Source: Paracoccaceae bacterium (GTDB lineage: Bacteria > Pseudomonadota > Alphaproteobacteria > Rhodobacterales > Rhodobacteraceae). From it: a stretch of DNA of 53,572 nt. Positions 8,056 to 18,000 of this stretch are shown piece by piece; the first letter of the stretch is position 1, and each line of letters begins with the position of its first letter. Both the position numbers and the translations under genes were made by a program. Location: contig JANSYF010000016.1 in NCBI GenBank assembly GCA_024742575.1, positions 1 through 53,572 of the forward strand, written 5' to 3'. The notes beneath the pieces were generated by a model. The model was not told the DNA's origin. It saw only the letters and a program-made list of their open reading frames with translations, and searched no databases.

Positions 8056-10230
8056 TTATTCCTCGGTATGGGTCAGTTTGGGCACGTCGGACGCGCCAGC
8101 AGACCCGCGTCCTGACAGCGATGGATTTTCCATGAAGAACCTGTGGCAGTTAAAGGCGAAATCGCCTTCGTCCCATGTCGCGCGGACAAATGCGCCATCG
8201 GGCTGCATGATCCAGCTTTGCGCCACATCGGCAAGGTTTGCCGCCATGATCTGGCTGACGATCTGCGCCTTAACAGTAGCGTTTTCGATCTCAACCAAAG
8301 TCTCAACCCGGCGTGTCAGGTTGCGTCCCATCCAGTCTGCAGAGGACATGAACACGCGGGCTTTCTTGTGCGGCAGACCGTAGCCGTTGCCAAAGCAGAT
8401 GATCCGCGAGTGTTCTAGGAACCGTCCCACAATGGATTTGACGCGAATGTTTTCGCTGAGGTCTTTGACACCGGGGCGCAAGCCACAAATGCCACGGATC
8501 ACGCAGTCGATCTTCACACCTGCCTGGCTGGCCTCATAAAGTGCATCGATCATGTCGGGCTCAATCAGCGAATTCATCTTGAGCCAGATCTGAGCCGGTT
8601 TGCCCGCGCGGGCGTGTTCCGCCTCTGCTGCGATCATCTCGAGCATCTTGGGTTTGAGAGAATGCGGCGAGATGCTTAGGTTTTCCAAACCGTCGGGTAG
8701 CGCATAGCCTGACAGATAGTTGAACACCTTGGTGGCGTCGCGTCCAAGTGCGGCGTCACAGGTGAAAAAGCTCAAATCGGTGTAAATCGTTGCGGTGATC
8801 GGGTGATAGTTGCCGGTGCCGTAATGGGTATAAGTCACCAGCTTGTCGCCCTCGCGGCGCACCACGATGGAAATCTTGGCGTGGGTCTTCCAATCAAGGA
8901 ACCCGTACACAACATGCGCGCCAGACCGTTCCAATCGGCGAGACTGTCGGATGTTTGCGGCCTCGTCAAAGCGCGCCTTGAGTTCCACCAGTGCGGTGAC
9001 TGATTTACCGTCTTCGGCTGCTTCGCAAAGGGCAGCGACGATTGGCGACTGTCGTGAGGTGCGATACAGCGTTTGCTTGATCGCCACCACGTCAGGGTCA
9101 CGCGCGGCCTGTGCCAGAAACCGCACCACCATGTCGAAAGTCTCGTAGGGGTGATGCAGCAGCATGTCTTTCTGCTTGATCGCGGTGAACATGTCGCCGT
9201 CAAAATCCTGGACGCGCTCAGGTACCCGCGGTGTGAAGCTTGGCCAAAGCAGGTCTGGGCGGCTGTCGAGCACCAATTCCTTGAGATCAGCGGCCCCAAT
9301 CATACCTGTCAGTTCGATCACGTCGTCATCGCGAACGCGCAACTCGCGCATTACCGTTTCGCGCAGCCTTTGGGGGGCGCCGGCGGAAATTGTCAAACGC
9401 ACGACCTCACCACGCCGCCGCCGCTTGAGCGCGACCTCGAATTCCCGCACTAGGTCTTCGGCTTCGTCTTCGACTTCGATATCGCTGTCACGCAGGACGC
9501 GGAACCCGAAATGGTCCCGCAGCTTGTAGCCGGGGAAAAGCCTATCGAAGTGCAACAGCAGCACGTCTTCAAGGAACAGGAAGCGATTTGCACCCTCGCG
9601 CGGGGGCAAGGCAACAAACCGGGCCACTTGGGCAGGGATCGGCAACAGCGCCTGCAACCCGGTGCGATCCTTGCGGCGTTCCAGTTGCAATGCGAGGCAA
9701 TAGCCATTGTTGGCAATAAACGGGAAGGGGTGTGCGGGGTCGATGGCCAGCGGCGACAGCACTGGAAAGACTTGGTTTAGAAATACGTCTTCGAGATGGG
9801 TCAGATCAGCCGCGTCAAGATCATCGCGCGACAGGATCGATATGCCCTCGGCTTCCATTTGTTCCCGCAATTGCGCAAGGACGCGTTGTTGCGATGCCAT
9901 AAGCTTGCGCGCGTCTTCGTTGATCAGGACAAGTTGTTCCGTTGGAGTCAGACCGTCCGCGGCGGGTGTGGTATTGCCGGCTTGCGCAAGTTCACGCAGA
10001 CCAGCCACGCGCACGGTGTAGAATTCGTCAAGATTGGTTGCGGATATCGATAGGAAACGAAGCCGTTCCAACAATGGAACACGCGGGTTCTCGGCCTCTT
10101 CCAGAACACGCCAATTGAAACCCAGCCACGACATCTCGCGATTGAAGAACCGACCGGGGCCGGACAGGTCCAGATCGGGCAGCTCGGCTGGGGTTGGGGC
10201 GGGGGCGTTCAGGAAGTCTGCGGTGTTCAT
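8056..10230 (-). CDS. ppk: Polyphosphate kinase 1
   Basis: Reversibly polymerises the ATP gamma-phosphate into inorganic polyphosphate. The 724-residue length is normal for PPK1. Landmarks are the N-domain FFNREMSWLGFNWRVLEEA, LSISATNLDEFYTVRVAGL, the head block YETFDMVVRFLAQAARDPDVVAIKQTLYRT, and the phospholipase-D-like catalytic part with THYGTGNYHPITATIYTD, where the phosphorylated histidine is expected. hdaA lies 68 bases upstream on the same strand, continuing the AI-2E transporter-hdaA-ppk run. ppx is on the same strand beyond the inserted reductase gene. Confidence 0.97.
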   Translation of the reverse strand: MNTADFLNAPAPTPAELPDLDLSGPGRFFNREMSWLGFNWRVLEEAENPRVPLLERLRFLSISATNLDEFYTVRVAGLRELAQAGNTTPAADGLTPTEQLVLINEDARKLMASQQRVLAQLREQMEAEGISILSRDDLDAADLTHLEDVFLNQVFPVLSPLAIDPAHPFPFIANNGYCLALQLERRKDRTGLQALLPIPAQVARFVALPPREGANRFLFLEDVLLLHFDRLFPGYKLRDHFGFRVLRDSDIEVEDEAEDLVREFEVALKRRRRGEVVRLTISAGAPQRLRETVMRELRVRDDDVIELTGMIGAADLKELVLDSRPDLLWPSFTPRVPERVQDFDGDMFTAIKQKDMLLHHPYETFDMVVRFLAQAARDPDVVAIKQTLYRTSRQSPIVAALCEAAEDGKSVTALVELKARFDEAANIRQSRRLERSGAHVVYGFLDWKTHAKISIVVRREGDKLVTYTHYGTGNYHPITATIYTDLSFFTCDAALGRDATKVFNYLSGYALPDGLENLSISPHSLKPKMLEMIAAEAEHARAGKPAQIWLKMNSLIEPDMIDALYEASQAGVKIDCVIRGICGLRPGVKDLSENIRVKSIVGRFLEHSRIICFGNGYGLPHKKARVFMSSADWMGRNLTRRVETLVEIENATVKAQIVSQIMAANLADVAQSWIMQPDGAFVRATWDEGDFAFNCHRFFMENPSLSGRGSAGASDVPKLTHTEE

Positions 10231-10298
10231 GACGGGTCCCTTAGCGGCGGTGCGTGACAGTTCGGTGACGCTCTGCCTGAAGACATCACCCTAAACCT

Positions 10299-10994
10299 CT
10301 AGTCTGACGCCGTTTCTTCGCGGAATTCAAGCTCGGCCAGCGCGGTTCGTGCCAAGCTGCGTGTTACGCCCTTGGGCGTGCCCAATGCTTCGGTGTCAAG
10401 ATGGGCCACAACCTGACCCGCGGCCTCGAACGAACGGGGCATCCAGCGCACCAGATACGGAATCACGTCAGGCATCGGCACGATTTGCCTGTCGGCGAAA
10501 AGCTTGGCCAACACGGCAGACAGAAGGATATCGTCTGGTGCCGCCATTTTGGCGACGGTGGTGCCCGCCATCCGGCTGGCCAGATCGGGAAGGTGGATGT
10601 CCCATGCTGTGGGCGCGCGTGCGGCCGTCAGCAGCATGGAATGGCCATTCGCCAAGACAAGGTTGTGCAAGTGAAACAACGCCTCTTCGGTATCGGATAT
10701 GCCCGCAATCTCTTCCACGTCTTCGATACAGACAGGGCCGTCGGCCAAGGTAGGTACATCTGCCCCTGCAAGGTCACGCGCCGCGATCATGCGCCCCCCG
10801 CTTTCGGCGCACCAGACATGCGCAAGGTGCGTTTTGCCTGATCCGGCTGGGCCGACCAACACCAACTTATCGTTGGGCCAGTTTGGCCAAGTATCCACCA
10901 GCCCCAAAGCAACGGCATTGCTCTGCGTGACGTAAAAGTCCCCGCGTCCCAGCGCAGGCCGCGCTGGAATGTCGAATTTCAACTGAAGAGACAT
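10299..10994 (-). CDS. hdaA: DnaA regulatory inactivator HdaA
   Basis: A DnaA-like AAA+ protein of 231 residues, without the DnaA DNA-binding domain. In alphaproteobacteria HdaA binds the replication sliding clamp and promotes hydrolysis of DnaA-bound ATP, limiting re-initiation. The N-terminal LQLKFDI fits the clamp-binding motif of Hda proteins. Walker A is GPAGSGKT at residues 48-55, and a weak Walker B is PVCIEDVEEI. The start ATG directly abuts the stop codon of the AI-2E transporter gene, so the two are probably cotranslated; the same linkage is common in relatives. Confidence 0.88.
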   Translation of the reverse strand: MSLQLKFDIPARPALGRGDFYVTQSNAVALGLVDTWPNWPNDKLVLVGPAGSGKTHLAHVWCAESGGRMIAARDLAGADVPTLADGPVCIEDVEEIAGISDTEEALFHLHNLVLANGHSMLLTAARAPTAWDIHLPDLASRMAGTTVAKMAAPDDILLSAVLAKLFADRQIVPMPDVIPYLVRWMPRSFEAAGQVVAHLDTEALGTPKGVTRSLARTALAELEFREETASD

Positions 10995-12062
10995 TTATTC
11001 CGGGTCCTGATCGCTCAATCCGCGATAAAGGCGGCTTTGAAGGTATTGTTGCGCGGCAAAGCGGGTGATGACCCCAATAGAGGCGGCGACCGGTACAGCG
11101 ACCAGCATGCCGACAAAGCCGAAGAGCGTGCCGAAAATCGACAATGCAAGGATCAGCCAGACGGGGTGCAAACCGACCGATGAACCCACCAGTTTGGGGG
11201 TAAGCACGTTGCCTTCGATCACTTGTCCCAGCACGAACACGCCCGCGACAAGGCCGATCGACACCCAATCGCCCCAGAACTGGAACAGCGCTAATCCAAT
11301 CGCCAGCGCCCCACCAATGAGCGCGCCCAGATAGGGGATGAAGGTGACCAGCCCTGCGATGAAGCCCACAACCAGACCGAATTGCAGTCCCAATGCCATC
11401 AGCGCAACAGCATAGTAAGTGCCAAGGATGATACAGACAGTGCCCATGCCCCGGATAAAGCTGGCAAGCGTCGCGTCGATGTCCGTCGCCAGCTTGCGGA
11501 TAGTGGGCGCATGATCGCGCGGCAGCAATTCGTCGATGCGGGCCACCATGTTGTCCCAGTCCAGCAGCAGATAGACCGCCACCACCGGCACGATAACGAA
11601 CAGCATCACGATGTTGATGATACCCGCCGCCGAACTCAGCACCGTATTCAGCAATTCACCGCCACGCGCCTTGATCGTCTCACCGATGGAAATCAGCGAC
11701 TGCCGCAACGGGCTTTCGGTGTCCATGATGTCAGGGAAGCGTTCGATCAGGAAATCGCGCAGGTTGGCAAACAGCGTGGGGGCCACGTCGAAAAGATCCA
11801 GCGCTTGATTGACGAGTGACGGGATCACCCACAATAGCAAGAGGATGAACGCCAAAACACCAACCACGGTGATGATGGCGGTTGCCATGACACGGCTGAA
11901 ACCCATCCGTTCAAGACGGTCGGCCACCGGATCAAGGAAATACGCAATCGCGCCCCCCAGCACGAAGGGCAGCAGCACGTCGCCAAGGAACCACAGCACG
12001 ACCGCAATCACGATTGCTGCAATGCTCCAGTATTTCAGCTGTTCCCGCGCGGGAAGTGCCAT
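10995..12062 (-). CDS. AI-2E family transporter (PerM-like)
   Basis: A 355-residue inner-membrane protein with about eight hydrophobic segments in the AI-2E/PerM pattern: a helix pair at the N-terminus, a soluble insert (near 85-150) with amphipathic sequence, then the block FIPYLGALIGGALAIGLALFQF and a C-terminal FGFVGMLVAVPVAASIGV. Substrate is unknown; family members include sodium/proton antiporters and proposed autoinducer exporters. It heads the hdaA-ppk run on the minus strand. The intergenic DNA before it carries repeat copy B. Confidence 0.87.
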   Translation of the reverse strand: MALPAREQLKYWSIAAIVIAVVLWFLGDVLLPFVLGGAIAYFLDPVADRLERMGFSRVMATAIITVVGVLAFILLLLWVIPSLVNQALDLFDVAPTLFANLRDFLIERFPDIMDTESPLRQSLISIGETIKARGGELLNTVLSSAAGIINIVMLFVIVPVVAVYLLLDWDNMVARIDELLPRDHAPTIRKLATDIDATLASFIRGMGTVCIILGTYYAVALMALGLQFGLVVGFIAGLVTFIPYLGALIGGALAIGLALFQFWGDWVSIGLVAGVFVLGQVIEGNVLTPKLVGSSVGLHPVWLILALSIFGTLFGFVGMLVAVPVAASIGVITRFAAQQYLQSRLYRGLSDQDPE

Positions 12063-12129
12063 GCGATTTGCCCCTGTAACCTTGTCCCTACATCGCCTGT
12101 CCGGGGGAGGGTTTCAAGAGGTGGGTGAC

Positions 12130-12172
12130 GATGCGTCGACGCTTCGCAGTTTTGCGTTGACGCAAAATGCGC
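12130..12172. repeat. Intergenic GTTGAC palindrome, copy B
   Basis: Contains GCGTCGACGC and, 8 bases on, the arms TTTTGCGT and ACGCAAAA around a TG loop (12150-12167). It lies in the 151-base gap between the AI-2E transporter start and the end of the ADP-ribosylglycohydrolase gene. Same core (GCGTYRACGC) as the other copies. Confidence 0.7.
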
Positions 12173-12213
12173 AGCGCTTTGGCATGGGGTTGCGCGTCTC
12201 AGAAACGAAGGTC

Positions 12214-13161
12214 TCAGGCTTCCCCCAAAGCCCGGCAAGCACCCCAAATCGCCGTACCATCGGTCAGCTTCAGCACCCAATCGAGCGGGATGCCGTCAGG
12301 TGATGCGATCCCGTGCGCAGCGCCCATGGCCGCACCGATCATCAGCGATCGTCCGGCACTGTCGCCGCCCGCACGGATGTTGCGTTCGACTGCTTCGGTG
12401 TAGCTGCTGCTGTGGCGCAGCACATGGAACATCACCGGGCCCGAGGTGGTCAGGTGGCAGGCCCGCCCCACCTGACCCGCATAGAGGGTCGAATCCGCCT
12501 CGGATGTCGTAAGCGCGTCTTTCAGTGCCGCCTGCACGTCGCCAGTGGCATTTTCCGCTGCCGCGCCAAGCGCGTCTGCGACAGGTGCGCCGTTCAAAAC
12601 GCGGCACAACAGGTCCGCGAAGACCGCATTATATGCCGTCGCCACGACGTTCACATTGGTGATCTCCATCGCCGCTTTAGCCTGCGCGCCAAGATTGGGC
12701 GCACCGTGATAGGCAGCGATGATGGCTGGTAGCCGGGTTAGCGCCGGGTTCTGGTCGTCGTCAATCCCCGAGGGGTCCTGTTCCGCTGCGATCCGCTCCA
12801 ATGCGCCGCGTGTCGGACGGTCGATATAGCCGGAATAGGCACCGCCCGGTCCGAAATGCGCGGCAAAAGCGCTGCGCTGGGCTGCTGCGTCAAACGCGCC
12901 TTGGTTGTCGATCATGGCCTGCATCCCGACTAACATCGCTTCGCCATATTGCGTCAGCATTCCCGCATGGCGTCCGTCATGTGCGAAATAGCCTTTTACA
13001 CCGTTGAAAAACGCCGCATCCACAGGCGCGAAAGCCGCCGTGCCGCGCGTTTCTGCGATCTTGGCGATGCGTTCTGGATCATAGAGCCAATGAAGACCAA
13101 GACTTGCCGCATCAGACACGAGCGCGCCAAGTAGCATGGCAGAGGTCGGAGTTTGGTTCAT
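12214..13161 (-). CDS. ADP-ribosylglycohydrolase family protein
   Basis: A 315-residue protein of the DraG/ARH-like fold, which removes ADP-ribose from proteins or related ligands using two metal ions. It opens with the family's AMLLGALVSDAASLGLHWLYDP. The C-terminal metal-binding block appears as AGGDSAGRSLMIGAAMGAAHG, where classical ARH enzymes have GGDTDT; the Asp is kept but the second half is altered (DSAGR), a variant known in some family branches. The substrate is unknown. A partner ADP-ribosyltransferase is not seen in the window. It is probably monocistronic, or cotranscribed with the histidine kinase gene 37 bases upstream. Confidence 0.85.
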   Translation of the reverse strand: MNQTPTSAMLLGALVSDAASLGLHWLYDPERIAKIAETRGTAAFAPVDAAFFNGVKGYFAHDGRHAGMLTQYGEAMLVGMQAMIDNQGAFDAAAQRSAFAAHFGPGGAYSGYIDRPTRGALERIAAEQDPSGIDDDQNPALTRLPAIIAAYHGAPNLGAQAKAAMEITNVNVVATAYNAVFADLLCRVLNGAPVADALGAAAENATGDVQAALKDALTTSEADSTLYAGQVGRACHLTTSGPVMFHVLRHSSSYTEAVERNIRAGGDSAGRSLMIGAAMGAAHGIASPDGIPLDWVLKLTDGTAIWGACRALGEA

Positions 13162-13198
13162 GTCTTCCCTTTTGCAAATGGGGCCGCCGCGGGACTGT

Positions 13199-14671
13199 TC
13201 AGCCCGTCAGTGGCATTGTCACGCGTGCTATGACGCGTTTGCCGTGTTTGGTGCGGTCGATCTCGGCCCCGATCTGGGCGGCGAATTGCTGAACCAGCCG
13301 TTCCCCGGTGCCCGAGGAATCGATATCCAGACTGGGTTCCGTCGCGTTGAGGTCAGCATTGGCGACCGTGAACCGCAATTCCCGCGCCTCCAAGAACTCT
13401 AGATCAAGGGTCACTGGCGCATGTTCGCTTGGTGCCCCGTACTTGATTGCATTGGTCAGCAACTCGTTCAGCATCAGACTTAGCGCGATGGCCGTGTCGC
13501 TCTTGAGGCTGATCCGCTGGCTCGGGTGGGTGAACACCATCGCAGCGTCTGGCAATTCGGCACTCTTTCGAGTCGACAGCACCAGTCGGTTGAACAGGGT
13601 GACGAGGTCGATCTGCGCCGCATCGTCATCGATCTGGATGGCGGCATGAACATCAGCAACCGCCCGTACACGGGATTCAACCGCGCGGAGTGCTTCTCGT
13701 GCCCGGTCCGCCGCAGGTCCGCCCGCCATCATCAGTTTGCTCGATTGCAGGCGCAGCAGTGAAAGCGCGATCTGCAGACTGTTCTTGATCCGGTGGTTGG
13801 CTTCGACCACCAAAGCTTCGCGGACATGCACCGCCTTTTGCAAATCGCGTCGGGCGGTTTCGATATCGGTCAGGTCAACAAAGGTGCCCACAAGCTTGGG
13901 CTTGCGGTCCACCGGATCGGTCGCAATTTCGCCCCGGATGCGGACAAATCTCTCTTCACCTGTGGGCAGGCATACACGGTAATCGAACGACGCGATGTCG
14001 CCGTGCGGCGCTGCCAGTACGCGCTCTACTTCGGCATAGACGGCGCCGATATCGTCTGCGTGCACCCGCTGAAAGAACGGAGCGGCAAAAAGGCCTGCCT
14101 CATCGGGTTTAAAGCCAAACATCGCGTCGATGCCGTCATGCCGTAGGAACAGATCCGTTTCGGGGTCGTAGCTGAAATAGGCGACAGCTGCAGTGGATGT
14201 CGCGGCGCGCCGATGGCTTTGCGCCAAGCGCGCGGTCAGGGTGGCTTCGGTCACGTCCCGTGCGGTTTGCAGGACGGCGATAATCTTGCCGTCCTTTCGG
14301 ATGGGCGCGAAATGCATCTGCCAATGGTGTTCGACATAATGTCCCTCGTCGCTCAGCAGGTCGAACCGCGCCGGGCCGACCTCCTGCGGTTTACCGGTGC
14401 GCATGATTTCGTCGGTGGCGTTGCGGATGAAGTTCACAGCATCTGCGCCGTCGGCATCTGCGCTGGGGGGAAATGCCTCAAACATGCCCATACCGCTGAT
14501 ATCGGCCCCGACAGAACCCGACATGACCGCATGTGCTGAATTGCGCCACAGAAGCGTCAGCTTGTCGTCGGGCAAATAGAACAGCGCTGCAAAGGGAACG
14601 GCTTCAAAGCCGAGAGCAAGGATGTCGGACAGAGACGTTGTCTCTTCGGAAACAAGTGTATCACTCGTCAT
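13199..14671 (-). CDS. PAS-domain sensor histidine kinase (HisKA_2/HWE-like)
   Basis: A 490-residue soluble kinase with no membrane segment. Two PAS-like domains (about residues 15-145 and 160-275) each end in the PAC-type pattern KIIAVLQTARDVTEA and KLVGTFVDLTDIETA. The phosphoacceptor is His293 in VVEANHRIKNSLQ, the HisKA_2 form. The ATPase part has the N box LMLNELLTNAIKYG and a short G box DSSGTGERLVQQFA. Such kinases often serve the alphaproteobacterial general stress response or light sensing. No response regulator is adjacent, so the partner is unknown. The first PAS lacks the cysteine motif of LOV domains. Confidence 0.9.
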   Translation of the reverse strand: MTSDTLVSEETTSLSDILALGFEAVPFAALFYLPDDKLTLLWRNSAHAVMSGSVGADISGMGMFEAFPPSADADGADAVNFIRNATDEIMRTGKPQEVGPARFDLLSDEGHYVEHHWQMHFAPIRKDGKIIAVLQTARDVTEATLTARLAQSHRRAATSTAAVAYFSYDPETDLFLRHDGIDAMFGFKPDEAGLFAAPFFQRVHADDIGAVYAEVERVLAAPHGDIASFDYRVCLPTGEERFVRIRGEIATDPVDRKPKLVGTFVDLTDIETARRDLQKAVHVREALVVEANHRIKNSLQIALSLLRLQSSKLMMAGGPAADRAREALRAVESRVRAVADVHAAIQIDDDAAQIDLVTLFNRLVLSTRKSAELPDAAMVFTHPSQRISLKSDTAIALSLMLNELLTNAIKYGAPSEHAPVTLDLEFLEARELRFTVANADLNATEPSLDIDSSGTGERLVQQFAAQIGAEIDRTKHGKRVIARVTMPLTG

Positions 14672-14785
14672 TCTTTAGCTTAGCTCCGCCGATGTTATCG
14701 CAATCACGCTGGTCCATTTTCGGCGCAAAGTCCACACGGCACCAGCGTAAGACGTCCGTTAACTGGCTGCTTGTCGCGGGGACAT

Positions 14786-16516
14786 TTATTTTGCGAGCGA
14801 GACCGCAAAAGGCACTTCAAACCCGGCTTGGCAGTTTGGGGCTTGCGATGGGGTGTAGCCGTCAGGGTTCATACACCACGTGCGCCATTGGTTGAGACTG
14901 CCGTTGGGTTCGAAAATCGGCACATCCCAATTCGGCCAATGCGGCGGCGGCGTGATGCCATCAGGAAGGATTACGCTTGTGTCGCCAAAAGTCTGATCGA
15001 CCTGCGCTTGCGTCAGAGGCAGGGCCGTCAGATCGATCTCTTTCAACAACGCTCCCTTAAGGTTTGCGGTTGCCAAAGAGGTGGCGTCTTTCAGGTCGGC
15101 TCTACACAAAGAAACACGGGCCATCTGCGCTTGTCTGAGATCTGCACCGCGCAGCTTTGCTTTGTATAGTTCTGCATTCGGCATCTGCGCGCCACCAAGA
15201 TCTGCGCCGTCCAATTGGGCCCATCCAAGGTTTGCGCCGTCCAATTGCGCGTCTCGCAACGTTGCCCAAGCAAGGCGCGCGCGTCTGAGGTCTGCTGCCT
15301 CAAGCTTTGCCTGTTTCAGGACGGCACCGTCCATATGTGAATGGTACAAGATGACACCCGCCATCTGGGCTTTGAAAAAAGAAGCGACTTCAAGCCGGGC
15401 TTCGAAAAGATCCGCGCCATCCATGCGGGCCTCTTTGAAATTCGCCCACTCTGCGCGCGCTTTTCTAAGGATTGCCCCATGTAGCGTCGCTTCACGCAGG
15501 ACCGCCCCTTCAAGGCAGGCGCGACGCAGATCTGCGCCGTTCAAATTTGCCCTGTAAAGCACCGCGCCCCTGAGTTGCGCATCGCGCAGAGCAGAACCCT
15601 CGAGTCGTGCCTCGCTCAAATTTGCCCCGTCCAACCGCGCCCGGTCCAATCGTACGCCGCTAAGGACGAGGTGCGATAGGTCGGCGGCTTGAAGATTTGT
15701 CTCGCGCAAATCCGGGCGATACCCGCGAAATGCAGTCAGCGTACATCGCCACTTGCGCAAATTTGACTTGTAGGCCTCTACTGTTTCGACGGAACGGGGC
15801 GCGTTCTTAGCACGGGTGTTTAAGACCGGGCAGGGCGTGTCGAACACCCAACGCTCTGTCTGATCTGCCTCCGCTACCCAATTCGCCTCGACCGCGCGTT
15901 GCGCGTCAGAGCGGCGTCCGATGATCGACAACGCCAGCACAATATCTGAGCGGAGTGGCTTTAGCGACGCGGCCCATTCTCGTGCGTTCGAATTGATCCG
16001 ATTGGCGAAACGTACGTCCCGCCACGCCACGTGTTGCGCTTTCTCGTTCTCGGTTGCGTCTTCGTGCAGGGGCGTCCACTCGGGCAACGGGAAATTCACT
16101 GCGTTGGATGCCGGGGAGTTCTCTTGGATATAGGCGCATAAAACCTCCATCACCCGCACATGATAGCCGCCCTCGTCGAAACGCACCGCATTCTGGGCGA
16201 TCCGTTCCAGCGACAGCAGCGCGTCCCTGCGCGCACCAAGATCAGGGCTGTAGCTTCTGTTCACGTCAGAAGGGTTCAGATGTTCTATATTCAGCTGCGC
16301 TATTGCCTTGGTGACGCGCGCGTTGATCCATCGCCGTCTGGCCCAACAAACAGGTGCAAACACCCGCGAAAAAATCCAACTTCTGCCGCGTGCATGGCGT
16401 GCAAGCACCCAGGCAAATACTGCGCCCAGACCGAAGATCATGAGGGCAAGTGCCATTCCGAGATCTTGCATTATCGACTGCGACAGCGGCAGGAAAAATG
16501 TCGCGGTTTCGCTCAT
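14786..16516 (-). CDS. Membrane-anchored pentapeptide-repeat protein
   Basis: A 576-residue protein. An N-terminal hydrophobic segment (DLGMALALMIFGLGAVFAWVLA, near residue 20-40) is followed by a basic stretch, a soluble middle region of ~230 residues, and then some 40 tandem A(D/N)LxX pentapeptides between residues ~270 and 485 that should form a right-handed quadrilateral helix. The C-terminal ~80 residues are repeat-free. I chose the ATG at 16516 (MSETATFF) over an in-frame TTG 33 bases upstream. Function is unknown. The membrane anchor argues against a soluble DNA mimic of the Qnr type. It is divergent from proS. Confidence 0.85.
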   Translation of the reverse strand: MSETATFFLPLSQSIMQDLGMALALMIFGLGAVFAWVLARHARGRSWIFSRVFAPVCWARRRWINARVTKAIAQLNIEHLNPSDVNRSYSPDLGARRDALLSLERIAQNAVRFDEGGYHVRVMEVLCAYIQENSPASNAVNFPLPEWTPLHEDATENEKAQHVAWRDVRFANRINSNAREWAASLKPLRSDIVLALSIIGRRSDAQRAVEANWVAEADQTERWVFDTPCPVLNTRAKNAPRSVETVEAYKSNLRKWRCTLTAFRGYRPDLRETNLQAADLSHLVLSGVRLDRARLDGANLSEARLEGSALRDAQLRGAVLYRANLNGADLRRACLEGAVLREATLHGAILRKARAEWANFKEARMDGADLFEARLEVASFFKAQMAGVILYHSHMDGAVLKQAKLEAADLRRARLAWATLRDAQLDGANLGWAQLDGADLGGAQMPNAELYKAKLRGADLRQAQMARVSLCRADLKDATSLATANLKGALLKEIDLTALPLTQAQVDQTFGDTSVILPDGITPPPHWPNWDVPIFEPNGSLNQWRTWCMNPDGYTPSQAPNCQAGFEVPFAVSLAK

Positions 16517-16656
16517 GCATATCCCGGTGATTTTGGCGGTGAACCCCAATCAGACCCCTATGCAAAGACCGTACCAACTGCGCCTCATGCGTCCCGCACT
16601 TGTTCGCGTCGCTGCAACCCGCTAGGACAAGCGAAATCACCCATCAGAGGTCCCAG

Positions 16657-18000
16657 ATGCGCCTGTCCCGCTACTTCCTGCCTGTTTTGAAAGAAACCCC
16701 CGCCGAAGCCCAAATCGTGAGCCATCGGCTGATGCTGCGAGCCGGCATGATCAAGCAGGCCAGCGCTGGCATCTATTCCTGGCTGCCGCTTGGCTACAAG
16801 GTTTTGAAAAACATCGAAAATATCGTGCACGAGGAACAGGTTCGCGCAGGACACATTCCGATGCTGATGCCAACGCTGCAATCGGCCGACCTTTGGAAGG
16901 AATCGGGTCGCTATGATGCATACGGCCCAGAAATGCTTCGTGTCGAGGACCGCCACGGGCGCGACATGCTCTATGGTCCCACGAACGAAGAGCTGATCAC
17001 TGACATTTTCCGCAGCCATGTGGGCAGCTACAAAGACCTGCCCCTGACGCTCTACCACATCCAGTGGAAATTCCGCGACGAGATCCGCCCGCGTTTCGGC
17101 GTGATGCGGGGCCGCGAATTCCTGATGAAAGACGGTTACAATTTTGACCTGACCAAGGAAGACGCGCTGCACGCCTATAACCGTCATCTGGTCAGCTACC
17201 TGCGCACTTACGAACGCATGGGCCTGCAGGCCATCCCGATGCGTGCCGATTCCGGCCCCATCGGCGGTGACGATACCCATGAATTCCTCGTTCTGGCCGA
17301 AACCGGCGAATCCGAAGTGTTCTATGACGCACAGATCACCGACCTGAAATTCGGCGACCGCGCCATCGACTATGATGACGTGGCCCAGTGTCAGGCGGTT
17401 CTAGAAGAGTTCACATCGCGCTATGCCCGCACCGACGAAACCCATGACGAGGCCGAATTCGCCAAGGTTCCAGAAGAGCGCCAACGCACTGCGCGCGGCA
17501 TCGAAGTGGGCCAGATCTTCTACTTCGGCACCAAATATTCAGATGCCATGGGTGCAACCGTGGCCGACTCGGAAGGCAACAAGGTACCGGTTCATATGGG
17601 CAGCCACGGCATCGGTGTCAGCCGCCTTCTTGGCGCGATCATAGAAGCCAGCCATGACGACAATGGTATCATCTGGCCCGAAGGGGTGACCCCGTTCCAT
17701 TGCGGGATCGTCAACCTCAAGCAGGGTGATGAAGAAGCGGATGCCGCGTGCGACGCGCTCTACAACAGCCTCACGGCAATCGGTCTGGAACCGCTCTACG
17801 ATGACCGCAACGAACGGGCAGGCGGCAAATTCGCCACGATGGACCTCATTGGCCTGCCATGGCGCATCACGGTCGGTCCACGCGGGCTTAAGAACGGGGT
17901 TGTGGAACTCACCTCGCGCCGGACTGGCGAAAGCGAAGAACTGCCGCCCGAACAGGCGATTGCCAAGGTGGCCGCTATCTACGGCAAAGCGACCACCTGA
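16657..18000 (+). CDS. proS: Proline--tRNA ligase
   Basis: Charges tRNA-Pro. The 447 residues match the shorter alphaproteobacterial ProS without the large editing insertion. Motif 1 and motif 2 regions ([46 protein letters not shown]) and motif 3 ([15 protein letters not shown]) are intact, and the C-terminal anticodon-binding domain is present. I chose the ATG at 16657 because family similarity starts at [15 protein letters not shown] and AGAGG lies six bases upstream. The stop overlaps the ATG of the next gene (TGATG), indicating translational coupling. Confidence 0.97.
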   Translation: MRLSRYFLPVLKETPAEAQIVSHRLMLRAGMIKQASAGIYSWLPLGYKVLKNIENIVHEEQVRAGHIPMLMPTLQSADLWKESGRYDAYGPEMLRVEDRHGRDMLYGPTNEELITDIFRSHVGSYKDLPLTLYHIQWKFRDEIRPRFGVMRGREFLMKDGYNFDLTKEDALHAYNRHLVSYLRTYERMGLQAIPMRADSGPIGGDDTHEFLVLAETGESEVFYDAQITDLKFGDRAIDYDDVAQCQAVLEEFTSRYARTDETHDEAEFAKVPEERQRTARGIEVGQIFYFGTKYSDAMGATVADSEGNKVPVHMGSHGIGVSRLLGAIIEASHDDNGIIWPEGVTPFHCGIVNLKQGDEEADAACDALYNSLTAIGLEPLYDDRNERAGGKFATMDLIGLPWRITVGPRGLKNGVVELTSRRTGESEELPPEQAIAKVAAIYGKATT

